From positions 1 to 63,556 of the forward strand of contig JANXUV010000218.1 of assembly GCA_025356085.1 (NCBI GenBank): a DNA stretch of 63,556 bases, read 5' to 3'. The translations under genes were made by a program, and so were the position numbers. The DNA comes from Betaproteobacteria bacterium (GTDB lineage Bacteria > Pseudomonadota > Gammaproteobacteria > Burkholderiales > SG8-39). The notes under the pieces are model-generated. The model worked only from the letters and a program-made list of their open reading frames with translations, did not search any database and was not told where the DNA came from. Below, piece after piece: positions 1 through 9,208 of the stretch (position 1 is its first letter; each line of letters opens with the position of its first letter).

Positions 1-81
1 GTTATGGCTGAAATGCCCGAGGCTGGTGACGAAGTACGCCATCGCCAGAGCGAGAAACAGCTTCGGGAGATCTTTATCCAA
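1..81 (-). CDS. Partial N-terminus of a putative small membrane protein
   Basis: The complement strand opens with a TTG at 81-79 and reads 27 codons off the left edge, starting (M)DKDLPKLFLALAMAYF and ending VTSLGHFSHN at the boundary. A basic/acidic start followed by a hydrophobic stretch with a conserved-looking GHFSHN looks like the start of a small integral membrane protein. It begins four bases after the stop of the upstream acetyltransferase gene, which suggests co-transcription. No ATG is in frame; TTG is the only usual start. The function is not recognised, and with only 27 codons visible the call rests on hydrophobicity and spacing. Confidence 0.4.
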   Translation of the reverse strand, partial: MDKDLPKLFLALAMAYFVTSLGHFSHN

Positions 82-85
82 AGTC

Positions 86-556
86 TCAGGCGTCCGGATA
101 CACGGTGTAACGAACGAAGTCGCTATGCGGCGTGAACTTGTCGTACAGGCCCCGGGCGCGGTAATTGTTCAGCCTCGTGTGCCAATAGAGCCTGGACCAG
201 CCCTCGCGTTTCTTTTCGGCCACCAGCCAGCCGATCAGCCGCTCGCCGACCCCGGCCGCGCGTTGCGCGGGATCGACGAACAAGTCCCCCAGGTAGCAGA
301 CCGGGGTAAGTCCCAGCGTGTGCTCGTGGATGACGTAGTTGGCGATGCCGATGACCCCGTTCTTTCGATCCTCGGCGACGATCGCATGGATCGGCGACGC
401 TTCGTCCACGATGCGCGCCCAGGTGTGGCGGGTAAGCGGCTTCGAAAGGGTGCGCTTGTAGAAACGGCAGTAGCCGTCGAACAACTCGCGCCAGCGCTTT
501 TCATCTCTCGCTGCGGCCCTGCGAACCGTTACCTTTCGAGGAAGCGTTTTTGGCAT
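86..556 (-). CDS. GNAT-family N-acetyltransferase
   Basis: This 156-residue protein is a single-domain GCN5-related N-acetyltransferase, a family that moves an acetyl group from acetyl-CoA to a primary amine. The acetyl-CoA pyrophosphate-binding motif A is visible as QRAAGVG (residues 98-104) after a beta strand YLGDLFVD. The C-terminal W-H-T-R-L-N-N-Y-R-A segment matches motif B, with the usual NxxAxxLYxK pattern (NYRARGLYDK). No signal peptide or membrane segment is present, so it should be cytosolic. It lies 32 bases beyond the glutaryl-CoA dehydrogenase stop and just ahead of a partial membrane protein gene. The substrate cannot be read from the sequence. Confidence 0.85.
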   Translation of the reverse strand: MPKTLPRKVTVRRAAARDEKRWRELFDGYCRFYKRTLSKPLTRHTWARIVDEASPIHAIVAEDRKNGVIGIANYVIHEHTLGLTPVCYLGDLFVDPAQRAAGVGERLIGWLVAEKKREGWSRLYWHTRLNNYRARGLYDKFTPHSDFVRYTVYPDA

Positions 557-588
557 TCGCGGGTGGCGGCTCGCCGATTGACGCGGGT

Positions 589-1779
589 CTAGTTGAAAGC
601 CTGGATGCCGGTGATCGCGCGGCCGAGGATGAGGGCGTGGATGTCGTGGGTGCCTTCGTAGGTGTTGACGACTTCCAGGTTGACGAGGTGGCGGGCGACG
701 CCGAATTCATCGGAGATGCCGTTGCCGCCCATCATGTCGCGCGCAACGCGCGCGATGTCGAGTGATTTGCCGCAGGAGTTGCGCTTCATGATGGAGGTGA
801 TCTCGACCGAGGCGCTGCCTTCGTCCTTCATGCGGCCGAGGCGCAGGCAGCCTTGCAGGCCGAGAGTGATTTCGGTTTGCATGTCGGCGAGTTTTTTCTG
901 GATCAGCTGGTTGGCGGCCAGCGGCCGGCCGAACTGCTTGCGGTCGAGCACGTACTGGCGCGAGCGGTGCCAGCAGTCTTCGGCGGCGCCGAGCGCGCCC
1001 CAGGCGATGCCGTAGCGCGCGGAGTTGAGGCAGGTGAACGGGCCTTTGAGGCCGCGCACTTCGGGGAAGGCGTTTTCTTCGGGGCAGAACACGTTGTCCA
1101 TCACGATCTCGCCGGTGATCGAGGCGCGCAGGCCGACCTTGCCGTGGATCGCGGGCGCCGACAGGCCCTGGGCGCCTTTGTCCAACACGAATCCGCGGAT
1201 CGCGCCCTCGTCATCTTTCGCCCAGACCACGAACACGTCGGCGATGGGGGAGTTGGAGATCCACATCTTCGAGCCGCTCAAGCTGTAGCCGCCCTTGGTT
1301 TTCTTCGCGCGCGTCACCATCGAGGCGGGATCGGAGCCGTGGTTCGGCTCAGTGAGGCCGAAGCAGCCGATCCACTCGCCGCTGGCGAGCTTAGGCAGGT
1401 ATTTTTTCTTCGTCTCTTCGTTGCCGAATTCGAAGATCGGCACCATCACGAGCGACGACTGCACGCTCATCATCGAGCGGTAGCCCGAGTCCACGCGCTC
1501 GACTTCGCGCGCGATGAGGCCGTAGGAGACATAGTTGAGCCCCGGGCCGCCGTACTGCTCTGGAATGGTCGGCCCGAGCAGGCCGAGCGCGCCCATCTCG
1601 GGAAAGATCTCCGGGTCGGTTTTCTCATTGCGGAAGGCCTGGACTACCCGGGGTGCGAGCTTGTCCTGGCAGTAGGCGCGCGCGGCATCGCGCACCATGC
1701 GCTCGTCTTCGGTGAGCTGCTGGTCGAGGAGGAGAGGGTCGTCCCAGACGAATTTCGCTTTGATCTTCTCGCGTTTCAT
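589..1779 (-). CDS. gcdH: Glutaryl-CoA dehydrogenase
   Basis: This 396-residue FAD-dependent acyl-CoA dehydrogenase should oxidise and decarboxylate glutaryl-CoA to crotonyl-CoA in lysine, tryptophan or dicarboxylate breakdown. The carboxy end reads [20 protein letters not shown], essentially the human GCDH signature, with the catalytic glutamate at residue 375. The FAD/substrate segment [12 protein letters not shown] and the WISNSP loop are also present. The ATG at 1779 was chosen because the [20 protein letters not shown] start is typical, and it overlaps the thiolase stop as ATGA; a 42-residue upstream extension would be antisense-like arginine-rich sequence. It is the third gene of a minus-strand acyl-CoA operon. 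Specificity for glutaryl-CoA over another acyl-CoA is inferred from motif similarity. Confidence 0.9.
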   Translation of the reverse strand: MKREKIKAKFVWDDPLLLDQQLTEDERMVRDAARAYCQDKLAPRVVQAFRNEKTDPEIFPEMGALGLLGPTIPEQYGGPGLNYVSYGLIAREVERVDSGYRSMMSVQSSLVMVPIFEFGNEETKKKYLPKLASGEWIGCFGLTEPNHGSDPASMVTRAKKTKGGYSLSGSKMWISNSPIADVFVVWAKDDEGAIRGFVLDKGAQGLSAPAIHGKVGLRASITGEIVMDNVFCPEENAFPEVRGLKGPFTCLNSARYGIAWGALGAAEDCWHRSRQYVLDRKQFGRPLAANQLIQKKLADMQTEITLGLQGCLRLGRMKDEGSASVEITSIMKRNSCGKSLDIARVARDMMGGNGISDEFGVARHLVNLEVVNTYEGTHDIHALILGRAITGIQAFN

Positions 1780-2984
1780 TTGACGTTCTCCAGGATCACG
1801 GCGAGGCCCTGGCCAACGCCGATGCAGAGCGACACCGCGGCGTATTTCGAGCCGGTTTCCTGCAGCTGGCGCGATACGGTGAGCGCGAGGCGCGCGCCGG
1901 AGCAACCGAGCGGGTGGCCGATGGCGATGGCGCCGCCGTTCGGATTCACGCGCGGGTCCTTGAAATCCACCTTCAGTAGCGCGAGGCAGCCCAGCACCTG
2001 GCTGGCGAAGGCCTCATTGATCTCGATGACATCCATGTCTTTCAGCGACAGCTTCGCGCGCTCGAGCGCCTTCGGGATCGCGAAGGCGGGCCCGACGCCC
2101 ATGATGCGCGGCTCCACCGCGGCGGAGGCAGCGGAGAGGATTTTCGCGATTGGCTTCTTGCCGTTTTTCTCGCCCCAGGCCCTGCTGGCGACGATCAGCG
2201 CGGCCGCGCCGTCGTTGACGCCGGAGGCGTTGCCCGCGGTGACCACGCCGCCTTCGTAAAGCGCTTTCAGCCTGGTCAGCGATTCCATGGTGGAGTCGCG
2301 GCGCGGGTGCTCGTCCTGCGCCACTATGGTGGGAGGGAAATCCTTCTTCTTGGCCGGAAGTGAAATGGGAAGAATTTCGCCCTTGTAAAACCCCTCCGCT
2401 TCCGCCTTCGCGTATTTCTTCTGCGAAGCGAGCGCGAATTCGTCGGCCTGCTCGCGCGAGACGCCGAATTCCTTCGCCACGTTGTCGCCGGTCTCCGGCA
2501 TCGCCTGGTCGCCGTACATTTTCTTGAAGCGCGGATTGGTGAAGCGGGAACCGATGGTGGTGTCGTACATCCTCACGTCGCGCGAGTAGGGCGAATCGGA
2601 CTTGCCCATCACGAAGGGTGCGCGCGACATGCTCTCGACGCCGCCGGCGATGTACAGCTCGCCTTCGCCGGCAGTAATGGCGCGCGCGGCGTCGGTCACC
2701 GCCTGCAGGCCGGAGGCGCACAGGCGGTTGACGGTGATGCCGGGCACGCTGGGCGGCAGTCCGGCCATCAGCGTGGCGAAGCGCGCGACGTTGCGGCAAT
2801 CCTCGCCCGCCTGCGTCACGCAACCGAGCACCACGTCGCTGATGTCCTCCGGCTTGACGCCGTTCCTCTTCACCACCTCGGCGATCACTTCACCGGCAAG
2901 ATCGTCGGGGCGCAGGCCGGCAAGCTTGCCGGCGTGGCGGCCGATGGGGGAACGGATGCCGTCGTATATGTATGCGTCGAGCAT
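1776..2984 (-). CDS. Acetyl-CoA acetyltransferase / 3-oxoadipyl-CoA-type thiolase
   Basis: This 402-residue type II thiolase cleaves a 3-ketoacyl-CoA with CoA to release acetyl-CoA, or runs in reverse. All catalytic elements are in place: nucleophile C89 in [12 protein letters not shown]357 in [10 protein letters not shown], and C387 in CIGVGQG, plus the NEAFA loop. The start [19 protein letters not shown] resembles PcaF/PaaJ 3-oxoadipyl-CoA thiolases more than PhaA. It sits four bases from the 3-hydroxyacyl-CoA dehydrogenase stop and shares an ATGA overlap with gcdH, so the three are very likely one transcript. The pairing suggests dicarboxylyl-CoA or aromatic ring-cleavage breakdown, but chain specificity is not certain. 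Confidence 0.88.
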   Translation of the reverse strand: MLDAYIYDGIRSPIGRHAGKLAGLRPDDLAGEVIAEVVKRNGVKPEDISDVVLGCVTQAGEDCRNVARFATLMAGLPPSVPGITVNRLCASGLQAVTDAARAITAGEGELYIAGGVESMSRAPFVMGKSDSPYSRDVRMYDTTIGSRFTNPRFKKMYGDQAMPETGDNVAKEFGVSREQADEFALASQKKYAKAEAEGFYKGEILPISLPAKKKDFPPTIVAQDEHPRRDSTMESLTRLKALYEGGVVTAGNASGVNDGAAALIVASRAWGEKNGKKPIAKILSAASAAVEPRIMGVGPAFAIPKALERAKLSLKDMDVIEINEAFASQVLGCLALLKVDFKDPRVNPNGGAIAIGHPLGCSGARLALTVSRQLQETGSKYAAVSLCIGVGQGLAVILENVK

Positions 2985-2988
2985 GGGG

Positions 2989-4482
2989 TTACTCCGGTGT
3001 TAAAAGCGAAATGCCTAGCTTGGCCCTTCTCTTGAGCCACGGGCTTGGGCGATAACGTGGCTCACCATAGAAATTCTGCATGGCCTCAAGGATCGCGAGG
3101 ATCTTGGGCGCGCCAATGGCATCGCCCATTCCCAAGGGCCCCTTCGGATAGCCCAGGCCCAGCATCACCGCGGAATCCAGATCCTCCGGAGTAGCGATGC
3201 GCTGCTGCACGATGTCGCAGCCGACGTTGACGATGTGCGCCACCACCCGCTGCGCGACGAAGCCCGCCGAATCGCAGATCACCGACACCGGCACGCCATC
3301 GGAGGCGAGTAGCGCGTGCGCCGCGTCGCGCACTTCCGGCTTCGTCACCGGCGTGGTCATCAGCGTGCGGCGTTTCGTGAAGCCGAAGAGGGGGTCGATG
3401 GCCACTGTGTTTTCCGCCTTCAATTGCAATTGAATTGCCGTTGACGTGGCGTCATGCCCCAGAGGGGCAACAAAGCAAATCGTGTCAGGGTCGGGTTTGC
3501 TTTCGATGTTCGCGAATTTGGAAAGAAAATCTTTCAGTTCTGGAACACACCAAACCGGCATTGAAGTTTTTTTAGGTATTTCTTTTTCCAATATTTTTTC
3601 GGCCACTCCATCTTTCCCATACTTGTACCAGCCCCTTCCAGTTTTTCTTCCCAACAAGCCCGCCGCCACGCGCGGGTCGGCAAGGTATGAAGGCTGATAC
3701 TTGGGTTCGCCGTAGTACTGGCCGTGCATGGACTTCATCACGCCGTGCGCGATGTCCAGGCCGACCAGATCGAGCAGACCAAACGGCCCCAGCCTGAAGC
3801 CCGCCGCGTCGACGAGGATCCGGTCGATGCTGGCGAAATCCGCGATGCCTTCCTGCAGCACGCGCAACGACTCCGGCACGTAGCCGCGGCCGGCGTGGTT
3901 GACGATGAAGCCCGGCGTGTCCTTGCAGCGCACCGGCTTGTGGCCGTAGCGTTTCGCCAGCGCCACCAGCGCGTCGCCGACCCAGGGTTCGGTGAGTTCG
4001 CCGTCCACCACCTCGACGATCTTCATCACCGGCACCGGATTGAAGAAGTGGTAGCCGGCGACGCGCCCCGGTTTCGCGCAGGCCGAGGCCATCGCGGTCA
4101 CCGACAGCGACGAAGTGTTCGAAGCGAGGATGCAGGATTCGGCAACCACGGCCTCCAGCGCCTTGAAAAGCTCCTGCTTGGGCGCGAGCAGCTCGATGAT
4201 GGCCTCCACCACCACGTGGCAGGGCTTGAGCGCCGCGAGCGCATCGACGATTTCGATGCGCGCGAGCGCGGCGTCCGCGTCCGCCTGGGTGATGCGGCCC
4301 TTCTGCGCGACGGCGGCGAGGGATTTGCCGATGGCTTCCTTCGCCTTGGCGGCCGCCCCGGGCTGGGAATCGAATACCAGCGTGCGCACGCCGCACTGGG
4401 CGAGCACCTGCACGATGCCGCGCCCCATGGTGCCGCTGCCGGCGACGCCGGCGACAAGATCTGCGCGCTGAATATCGAGCAT
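2989..4482 (-). CDS. 3-hydroxyacyl-CoA dehydrogenase (PaaH-like, two C-terminal domains)
   Basis: This 497-residue NAD-dependent enzyme oxidises 3-hydroxyacyl-CoA to 3-ketoacyl-CoA. The Rossmann nucleotide motif GSGTMGRG is at residues 15-22, followed by the SNTSSLS and GYHFFNPVPVMKIVEVV signatures of the family. Two copies of the 3HCDH C-terminal domain follow (about residues 185-285 and 395-490), each starting with a D-x-x-GFxxxR/H-x-x segment. This is the architecture of PaaH/PaaC, the 3-hydroxyadipyl-CoA dehydrogenases. The linker between the two domains (about 3425-3620) is markedly AT-rich and lysine-rich compared with the flanks. It is the first gene of the operon with the thiolase and gcdH. 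Confidence 0.87.
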   Translation of the reverse strand: MLDIQRADLVAGVAGSGTMGRGIVQVLAQCGVRTLVFDSQPGAAAKAKEAIGKSLAAVAQKGRITQADADAALARIEIVDALAALKPCHVVVEAIIELLAPKQELFKALEAVVAESCILASNTSSLSVTAMASACAKPGRVAGYHFFNPVPVMKIVEVVDGELTEPWVGDALVALAKRYGHKPVRCKDTPGFIVNHAGRGYVPESLRVLQEGIADFASIDRILVDAAGFRLGPFGLLDLVGLDIAHGVMKSMHGQYYGEPKYQPSYLADPRVAAGLLGRKTGRGWYKYGKDGVAEKILEKEIPKKTSMPVWCVPELKDFLSKFANIESKPDPDTICFVAPLGHDATSTAIQLQLKAENTVAIDPLFGFTKRRTLMTTPVTKPEVRDAAHALLASDGVPVSVICDSAGFVAQRVVAHIVNVGCDIVQQRIATPEDLDSAVMLGLGYPKGPLGMGDAIGAPKILAILEAMQNFYGEPRYRPSPWLKRRAKLGISLLTPE

Positions 4483-4502
4483 GGAGTGCTAATTCTAGAG
4501 GA

Positions 4503-4508
4503 TATAAT
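4503..4508 (+). promoter_or_regulatory. Candidate sigma70 -10 element upstream of the usp gene
   Basis: A perfect TATAAT hexamer lies in the 63-base gap between the divergent 3-hydroxyacyl-CoA dehydrogenase and universal stress protein genes, 38 bases before the usp start. It would put the transcription start near 4515 and leave a short leader carrying the GAGGAGG ribosome site. No good TTGACA-like -35 box sits 16-18 bases upstream (the region reads GCATGG), so the promoter may be weak, activator-dependent or read by another sigma factor. Confidence 0.45.
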
Positions 4509-4545
4509 TCCTCGGGCAGATCACGCACGACCTGAGGAGGCGGGC

Positions 4546-4986
4546 ATGAAGTATCGCAAGATTCTTCTCGCATACAACGGCTCAGCAGAGGGCAAGCGCG
4601 CCCTGTTCGAGGCGGCCGACCTGGCCGGCTTTCTGAATGCCGAAACGCATCTGCTCGCAGTGGCCAGCATGCCGCCGAGCCTCTTTCTCACCGAGGGCTT
4701 CGTGCCCGAGGAACTGCTCGAGGAAGAAAAGAAGCGCACTCAAACAGTGCTCGACGAGGGCATCAAGTCCCTCACCGACAAAGGGTTCAAGGCGCAGGGC
4801 CATCTCGCGGTCGGCGAGCCGGTGGAGGAAATCTGCCGTGCCGCCAAGGAGGTAGGCGCGGACGTGATTGTGATCGGGCACAACCAGAGCACGTCTTGGG
4901 CCGCGCGCTGGTGGAAAGGTTCGGTCGGCGCTTCGCTTTTGGACTACGCGCCGTGCAGCATATTGATTGCCCTATCCAAGACATAG
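4546..4986 (+). CDS. Universal stress protein (UspA family)
   Basis: This 146-residue single-domain protein starts MKYRKILLAYNGSAEGKRAL, the classic UspA beta1-alpha1 segment, and ends with the hydrophobic SILIALSK strand. Usp proteins are cytosolic nucleotide-binding stress proteins. The ATP-binding signature GxxGx9GS is imperfect: after VIVIG the protein has HNQSTSW before KGSVG, so the first loop lacks its second glycine and ATP binding is uncertain. The start is fixed by the strong GAGGAGG eight bases upstream of the ATG. It sits 23 bases ahead of the molybdenum hydroxylase gene and may lead that operon. Confidence 0.88.
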   Translation: MKYRKILLAYNGSAEGKRALFEAADLAGFLNAETHLLAVASMPPSLFLTEGFVPEELLEEEKKRTQTVLDEGIKSLTDKGFKAQGHLAVGEPVEEICRAAKEVGADVIVIGHNQSTSWAARWWKGSVGASLLDYAPCSILIALSKT

Positions 4987-5009
4987 AAATTTCATGGAAA
5001 ATCTCTGCC

Positions 5010-7346
5010 ATGACTCCATTCGGCAGGGCACCAAAGGGCAGGCTCGAAGACGGGCGCATGCTCACCGGGAAGGGGCGCTACGTTTCCGACTGGATGCTGC
5101 CTAACCAGGCCTGCGGGCATTTCCTGCGCTCTGACCGGCCGCATGCGCGGATTCTCTCGATCGATGCATCCGCGGCGTTGGCGATGCCGGGAGTGATCGC
5201 CGTGATCACCGGCAAGGAGCTCGCGGACGCGGGACTGAAACCGATTCCGGCCGCCGCGCCGTTCAAGTGGAGCGACGGCTCCGAGCAGCGGCCGGCTTTG
5301 CGCCTGTCGCTTGCGCACGAGGTGGTGCGCCACGTTGGAGAACCCGTCGCCCTGGTGGTGGCGGAGACCGCGGCCCAAGCGCAGGACGCCGCCGAGGCGG
5401 TGGCCGTCGAGTTCGAAGAGCTGCCGTCGGTGACCAAGCCCGCGCAGGCGCTCGCCAAGGGCGCGCCGCAGCTGCACGCCGGGGCGCCCGGCAACCTGGT
5501 GCTCGATTTCGAGGGCGGCGATGCGGCGGCGACCAACGCCGCGTTCGCCAAGGCCGCGAAAATCGTGAAGCTGCACGCCTATCACTCGCGCGTGGTGGGC
5601 AATCCGATGGAGCCGCGCGCCGCCATGGGCTCCTACGATGCCGCGAAGGACATGTACTTCCTGCACGGGACGACCCAGGGCGTCGGGCCGATGCGCGGCC
5701 AGCTCTCCGCCGTGCTTGGCGTCGCGCCGGAGAAGGTGCGCGTGGTGGCGGAGGAAGTGGGCGGCGGCTTCGGCGTGCGCTTCAACGCCTACCCGGAGTA
5801 CGGCGCGCTGCTGTACGCGGCGAAAAAGCTCGGCCGCCCGGTGAAGTGGGTCGGCTCGCGCTCCGAAGTGTTCCTCGGCGACGAGCAGGCGCGCGACATC
5901 GTGCACTCGGGTGAACTCGCGCTCGATGCCGGCGGCCGTATCCTCGGCATGCGCTTCGACTACCTCTCCAACCTCGGCGCCTACGTCGCCTTCACCGGCA
6001 CCGTCGTCAATACCATCGGCCTGGTGAACGTGAACTGCGGCGTCTACGACGTGCAGGCCGTGCATGTGCGTGGACGCATGGTGCTCACCAATACCGTGCC
6101 GACCGCCGCCTACCGCGGCGCGGGCCGTCCGGTGGCGTCCTACGCGCTCGAGTGCCTGATCGACAAGGCGGCGCTCGAACTCGGGCTCGATCCGGCCGAG
6201 TTCCGCCGCCGCAACATGATCCCGAAGGCGAAGATGCCCTACAAGCTGGCGGGCGGCTTCGAATATGACTGCGGAGATTTTGAGGGTGTCATGGATAAAG
6301 CTCTTTCCGCTTCCGGATGGAAAAGCTTTGCAGAACGCAAGGCAACATCCAAGGCAAACGGAAAATTGCGCGGCCGCGGCATCGCCACCTACATCGAGAT
6401 GACCGCACCGGGTGGCTTCGCGCCCTACGACCAGGCGCACATCACCTGGGAGGAGGACGGCGGCGTTACCCTGCGCACGGCGTCGCACAACCACGGCCAG
6501 AGCCACGAGACCACCTTCGCGCAGATCGTTTCCGGCGTGCTCGGCATTCCGATGGAGAAGATCCGCCTGCGTACCGCCGAGCCGGAATTCAACCTGACGG
6601 CGAATCCGACTGGCGGCTCGCGCACGCTGCACGGCCTGGGCAGCGCGATGTTCTCCGCCTCGCAGGAAATCGTCAAGAACGGCATGAAGCTCGCGGCCGA
6701 GGCGATGGAAAGTGCCGAGATGGACCTGGAATTTTCTTCGGGTAATTACAAGATAAAAGGAACGGACAGAAACATCAGCATTTCCGCCCTGGCGAAGAAG
6801 TACCCCGGCAAGCTGGATCTCGACTACAAGGACCGGCCGAAAGTGCCCGGCACCTTCCCCAACGGCTGCCACATCGCCGAGGTCGAGATCGATCCCGAGA
6901 CGGGGGAGACCGAGATCGTCTCCTACGTCGCCTGCGACGATGTGGGGAACATCATCAATCACCAGGTGGTCGAGGGCCAGATGCAGGGCGGCGTCACGCA
7001 GGGCGCGGGCCACATCTTCTTCGAGCAGGCGGTCTACGACGACTCGGGCCAGCTGCTCACCGGCAGCTTCATGGATTACGCCATGCCGCGCGCGGGTCTG
7101 GTCGGCGGGCTGGCGGTGATCGACCACGCCGTGCCGACCGCGACCAATCCGCTAGGCGCAAAGGGCGTGGGCGAGGGCGGCGTCACCGGCTCGATGCCCT
7201 GCCTCATGAATGCCGTGATGGATGCATTGCGCCAGGCAGGTGTAAAACGCTTCGATATGCCCGCCAATCAGCAGCGCGTCTGGGCCGCGATCCGGGCGGC
7301 GAAGGCCGGCCAACCCGAAGCGCTGGCGGTCGGCGCGGAAGCGTGA
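5010..7346 (+). CDS. Xanthine dehydrogenase/CO dehydrogenase-family molybdopterin-binding large subunit
   Basis: This 778-residue protein is a molybdenum hydroxylase large subunit (CoxL/CutL/XdhB-type, Ald_Xan_dh_C plus C2 domains), binding molybdopterin cytosine dinucleotide. The start TPFGRAPKGRLEDGRMLTGK is the normal N-terminus of the family and fixes the ATG. The active-site loop reads AYRGAGR (residues 367-373), the signature of so-called form II CO-dehydrogenase-like proteins rather than the AYxCSFR of true aerobic CO dehydrogenase. The conserved catalytic glutamate is E722 in GVGEGG. No iron-sulfur (CoxS) or FAD (CoxM) subunit gene lies next to it. It overlaps the following protease gene as GTGA and is joined to a MoxR/VWA module. 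The substrate is unknown. Confidence 0.88.
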   Translation: MTPFGRAPKGRLEDGRMLTGKGRYVSDWMLPNQACGHFLRSDRPHARILSIDASAALAMPGVIAVITGKELADAGLKPIPAAAPFKWSDGSEQRPALRLSLAHEVVRHVGEPVALVVAETAAQAQDAAEAVAVEFEELPSVTKPAQALAKGAPQLHAGAPGNLVLDFEGGDAAATNAAFAKAAKIVKLHAYHSRVVGNPMEPRAAMGSYDAAKDMYFLHGTTQGVGPMRGQLSAVLGVAPEKVRVVAEEVGGGFGVRFNAYPEYGALLYAAKKLGRPVKWVGSRSEVFLGDEQARDIVHSGELALDAGGRILGMRFDYLSNLGAYVAFTGTVVNTIGLVNVNCGVYDVQAVHVRGRMVLTNTVPTAAYRGAGRPVASYALECLIDKAALELGLDPAEFRRRNMIPKAKMPYKLAGGFEYDCGDFEGVMDKALSASGWKSFAERKATSKANGKLRGRGIATYIEMTAPGGFAPYDQAHITWEEDGGVTLRTASHNHGQSHETTFAQIVSGVLGIPMEKIRLRTAEPEFNLTANPTGGSRTLHGLGSAMFSASQEIVKNGMKLAAEAMESAEMDLEFSSGNYKIKGTDRNISISALAKKYPGKLDLDYKDRPKVPGTFPNGCHIAEVEIDPETGETEIVSYVACDDVGNIINHQVVEGQMQGGVTQGAGHIFFEQAVYDDSGQLLTGSFMDYAMPRAGLVGGLAVIDHAVPTATNPLGAKGVGEGGVTGSMPCLMNAVMDALRQAGVKRFDMPANQQRVWAAIRAAKAGQPEALAVGAEA

Positions 7347-8224
7347 AACGCGCCTCCCTCTATAGCAGTTCGCGCCCGAAGGCGAAGAGTGAAGTTGTGG
7401 TTGTGAAGAAAGCGGTTATCAAGCCGAAGTTCAAAGAAACCCTTCGTAAATACCGTGTACCCCTGATCGCCGCGCTGCCGGGCCTGGCGGCGCTGGTGTT
7501 CGTGCTGCTGCAGTCGGGGCTCGCGCCCAGGCAGGCCGAGCTCACGCAGGAAGACATCGACGCCGCGGTGGCGAAGGCGCTTGAGACCGTGCAGGTTCCC
7601 TCGCATTCGGCCAAGGCCTTCGAAGCGGTGCGCGGCTCGGTCGTCCGCGTGCGGGCATTCCATGACGGCCCGGACGGCGGCGAAATCCAGGCCGGCGTCG
7701 GCAGCGGCGTGGTGATCCTCGACAAGGGCGTGATCCTCACCAATATCCACGTGGTGGCCGGCGCCAGGCGCATCAGCGTCACTTTTGCCGAGGGCATGGA
7801 GTCGGATGCGGTGGTCACCGGCACGCGGCCCGAAGACGACCTGGCGGTGCTGCAGGCGGCCGCCATTCCGGATGACCTGATGGCGGCGACGCTGCAGTCG
7901 ACCAGCGGCCTTTCGCCCGGCGACTACGTGACGGCGGTCGGTTTCCCGTTCGGCATCGGCCCCTCGGTCACTTCCGGCGTGGTGTCGGGCCTGAAGCGCG
8001 AATACCGCACGCCCGAAGGCCAGCGGCTGCTGACCAACCTGATCCAGTTCGATGCCGCGGTGAATCCCGGCAATTCCGGCGGACCGCTGCTGAACGCCTC
8101 GGGCGAGGTGGTCGGCATCGTCACCGGAATCCTCAACCCGACCCAGCAGCGCGTATTCGTCGGCATCGGCTTCGCGGTGCCGATCGAGAACGCGGCGATG
8201 GCGGTCGGCGTGCCGCCGTTCTGA
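7343..8224 (+). CDS. Membrane-anchored trypsin-like serine protease (S1C/DegP-like, no PDZ)
   Basis: This 293-residue protein has a basic N-terminal tail, one hydrophobic segment (about residues 38-57, RVPLIAALPGLAALVFVLLQ) and a periplasmic trypsin-like domain. The catalytic triad is visible: H136 in TNIHVV, D166 in EDDLAVL and S245 in GNSGGPL. Unlike DegP, DegS or HtrA it ends right after the protease domain, with no PDZ domain. It starts at a GTG that overlaps the upstream large-subunit stop (GTGA). Its place inside the CoxL-like/MoxR/VWA operon suggests a processing or quality-control role for that system, which is an inference from context only. Confidence 0.85.
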   Translation: MKRASLYSSSRPKAKSEVVVVKKAVIKPKFKETLRKYRVPLIAALPGLAALVFVLLQSGLAPRQAELTQEDIDAAVAKALETVQVPSHSAKAFEAVRGSVVRVRAFHDGPDGGEIQAGVGSGVVILDKGVILTNIHVVAGARRISVTFAEGMESDAVVTGTRPEDDLAVLQAAAIPDDLMAATLQSTSGLSPGDYVTAVGFPFGIGPSVTSGVVSGLKREYRTPEGQRLLTNLIQFDAAVNPGNSGGPLLNASGEVVGIVTGILNPTQQRVFVGIGFAVPIENAAMAVGVPPF

Positions 8225-8236
8225 TTGGAGGAAAGC

Positions 8237-9208
8237 GTGGAAAAAATACTCTACGAAGTAAAGAAGATCGTCGTCGGCCAGGATCATTTCCTGGAGCGTG
8301 TGATGGTGGCGATGCTCGCCCAGGGCCACCTGCTGGTGGAGGGCGTGCCCGGCCTCGCCAAGACGCTGACGGTGAAGACGCTGGCGCGCACCATCCACGG
8401 CAGCTTCCGGCGCATCCAGTTCACGCCCGACCTGGTGCCGGCCGACCTGGTCGGCACTCGTATCTACAGCCAGAAGACGGGTGAATTCTCCACTTCGCTC
8501 GGACCGGTGTTCTGCAACCTGCTGCTCGCGGACGAAATCAACCGCGCGCCGGCCAAGGTGCAGAGCGCGCTGCTGGAAGTGATGCAGGAGCGCCAGGTGA
8601 CGATCGCCGGCGAGACTCACAAGGTGCCGGAACCGTTCCTGGTGATGGCGACGCAGAACCCGATCGAGACCGAGGGCACTTACCCGCTGCCCGAGGCGCA
8701 GGTGGACCGCTTCATGATGAAGGTCCTGGTCGGCTATCCGAGCGAGGAAGAGGAATTCGTCATCGTCGAGCGCGTTACCGGCATGGAGAACGCGGTGACC
8801 GCGGTGAGCAGCACCGAAGAGCTCGCCGCTTTGCAGCGCGAGTGCCGCAAGGTGTACGTCGATCCATCGCTGATCAAGTACGCGGTCAGGCTGGCCGCGG
8901 CGACCCGCGATCCGGCCGCGCACGGGCTGCCGGAGCTGGCGAAGTTCCTCTCGTTCGGCATCAGCCCGCGCGGGCCGATCCACCTGATCGAAGGCGCGCG
9001 CGCGCTGGCATCCCTGCGCAGCCGCACTTACGTGCTGCCGCAGGACGTGATCGACCTGGTGCCCGATGTGTTCCGCCACCGTCTCGTACTCACTTACGAG
9101 GCGCTCGCCGAGGCGATCACTGCCGACGAGCTGATCCATCGCTTGCTGCGCAAGATTCCGGCGCCCGAGAAGCCGCTGGAGACCCATGTCAACGTCGCCC
9201 ACTCGTAA
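8237..9208 (+). CDS. MoxR-family AAA+ ATPase
   Basis: This 323-residue AAA+ ATPase has Walker A GVPGLAKT (residues 36-43), Walker B LLLADE (95-100) and the sensor segment VMATQNPIETEGTYPLPEAQ-like region of the MoxR family. MoxR ATPases act as chaperones with VWA-domain partners to mature metalloenzymes or complexes; CoxD does this for molybdenum CO dehydrogenase. The GTG at 8237 is chosen because a GGAGGAAA ribosome site lies just upstream; a TTG twelve bases earlier is also in frame but sits inside that site. The DUF58 gene begins 23 bases before this gene's stop. Confidence 0.92.
   Translation: MEKILYEVKKIVVGQDHFLERVMVAMLAQGHLLVEGVPGLAKTLTVKTLARTIHGSFRRIQFTPDLVPADLVGTRIYSQKTGEFSTSLGPVFCNLLLADEINRAPAKVQSALLEVMQERQVTIAGETHKVPEPFLVMATQNPIETEGTYPLPEAQVDRFMMKVLVGYPSEEEEFVIVERVTGMENAVTAVSSTEELAALQRECRKVYVDPSLIKYAVRLAAATRDPAAHGLPELAKFLSFGISPRGPIHLIEGARALASLRSRTYVLPQDVIDLVPDVFRHRLVLTYEALAEAITADELIHRLLRKIPAPEKPLETHVNVAHS

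Noticed and set aside
4992..7127. 711-codon minus-strand frame opposite the CoxL-like gene
   Set aside because: Composition is His/Arg/Ala-rich and mirrors the codon bias of the real gene; no motif, no ribosome site.
5010..7346. True aerobic CO dehydrogenase large subunit (coxL form I)
   Set aside because: The active-site loop is AYRGAGR, not AYxCSFR with the copper-binding cysteine.
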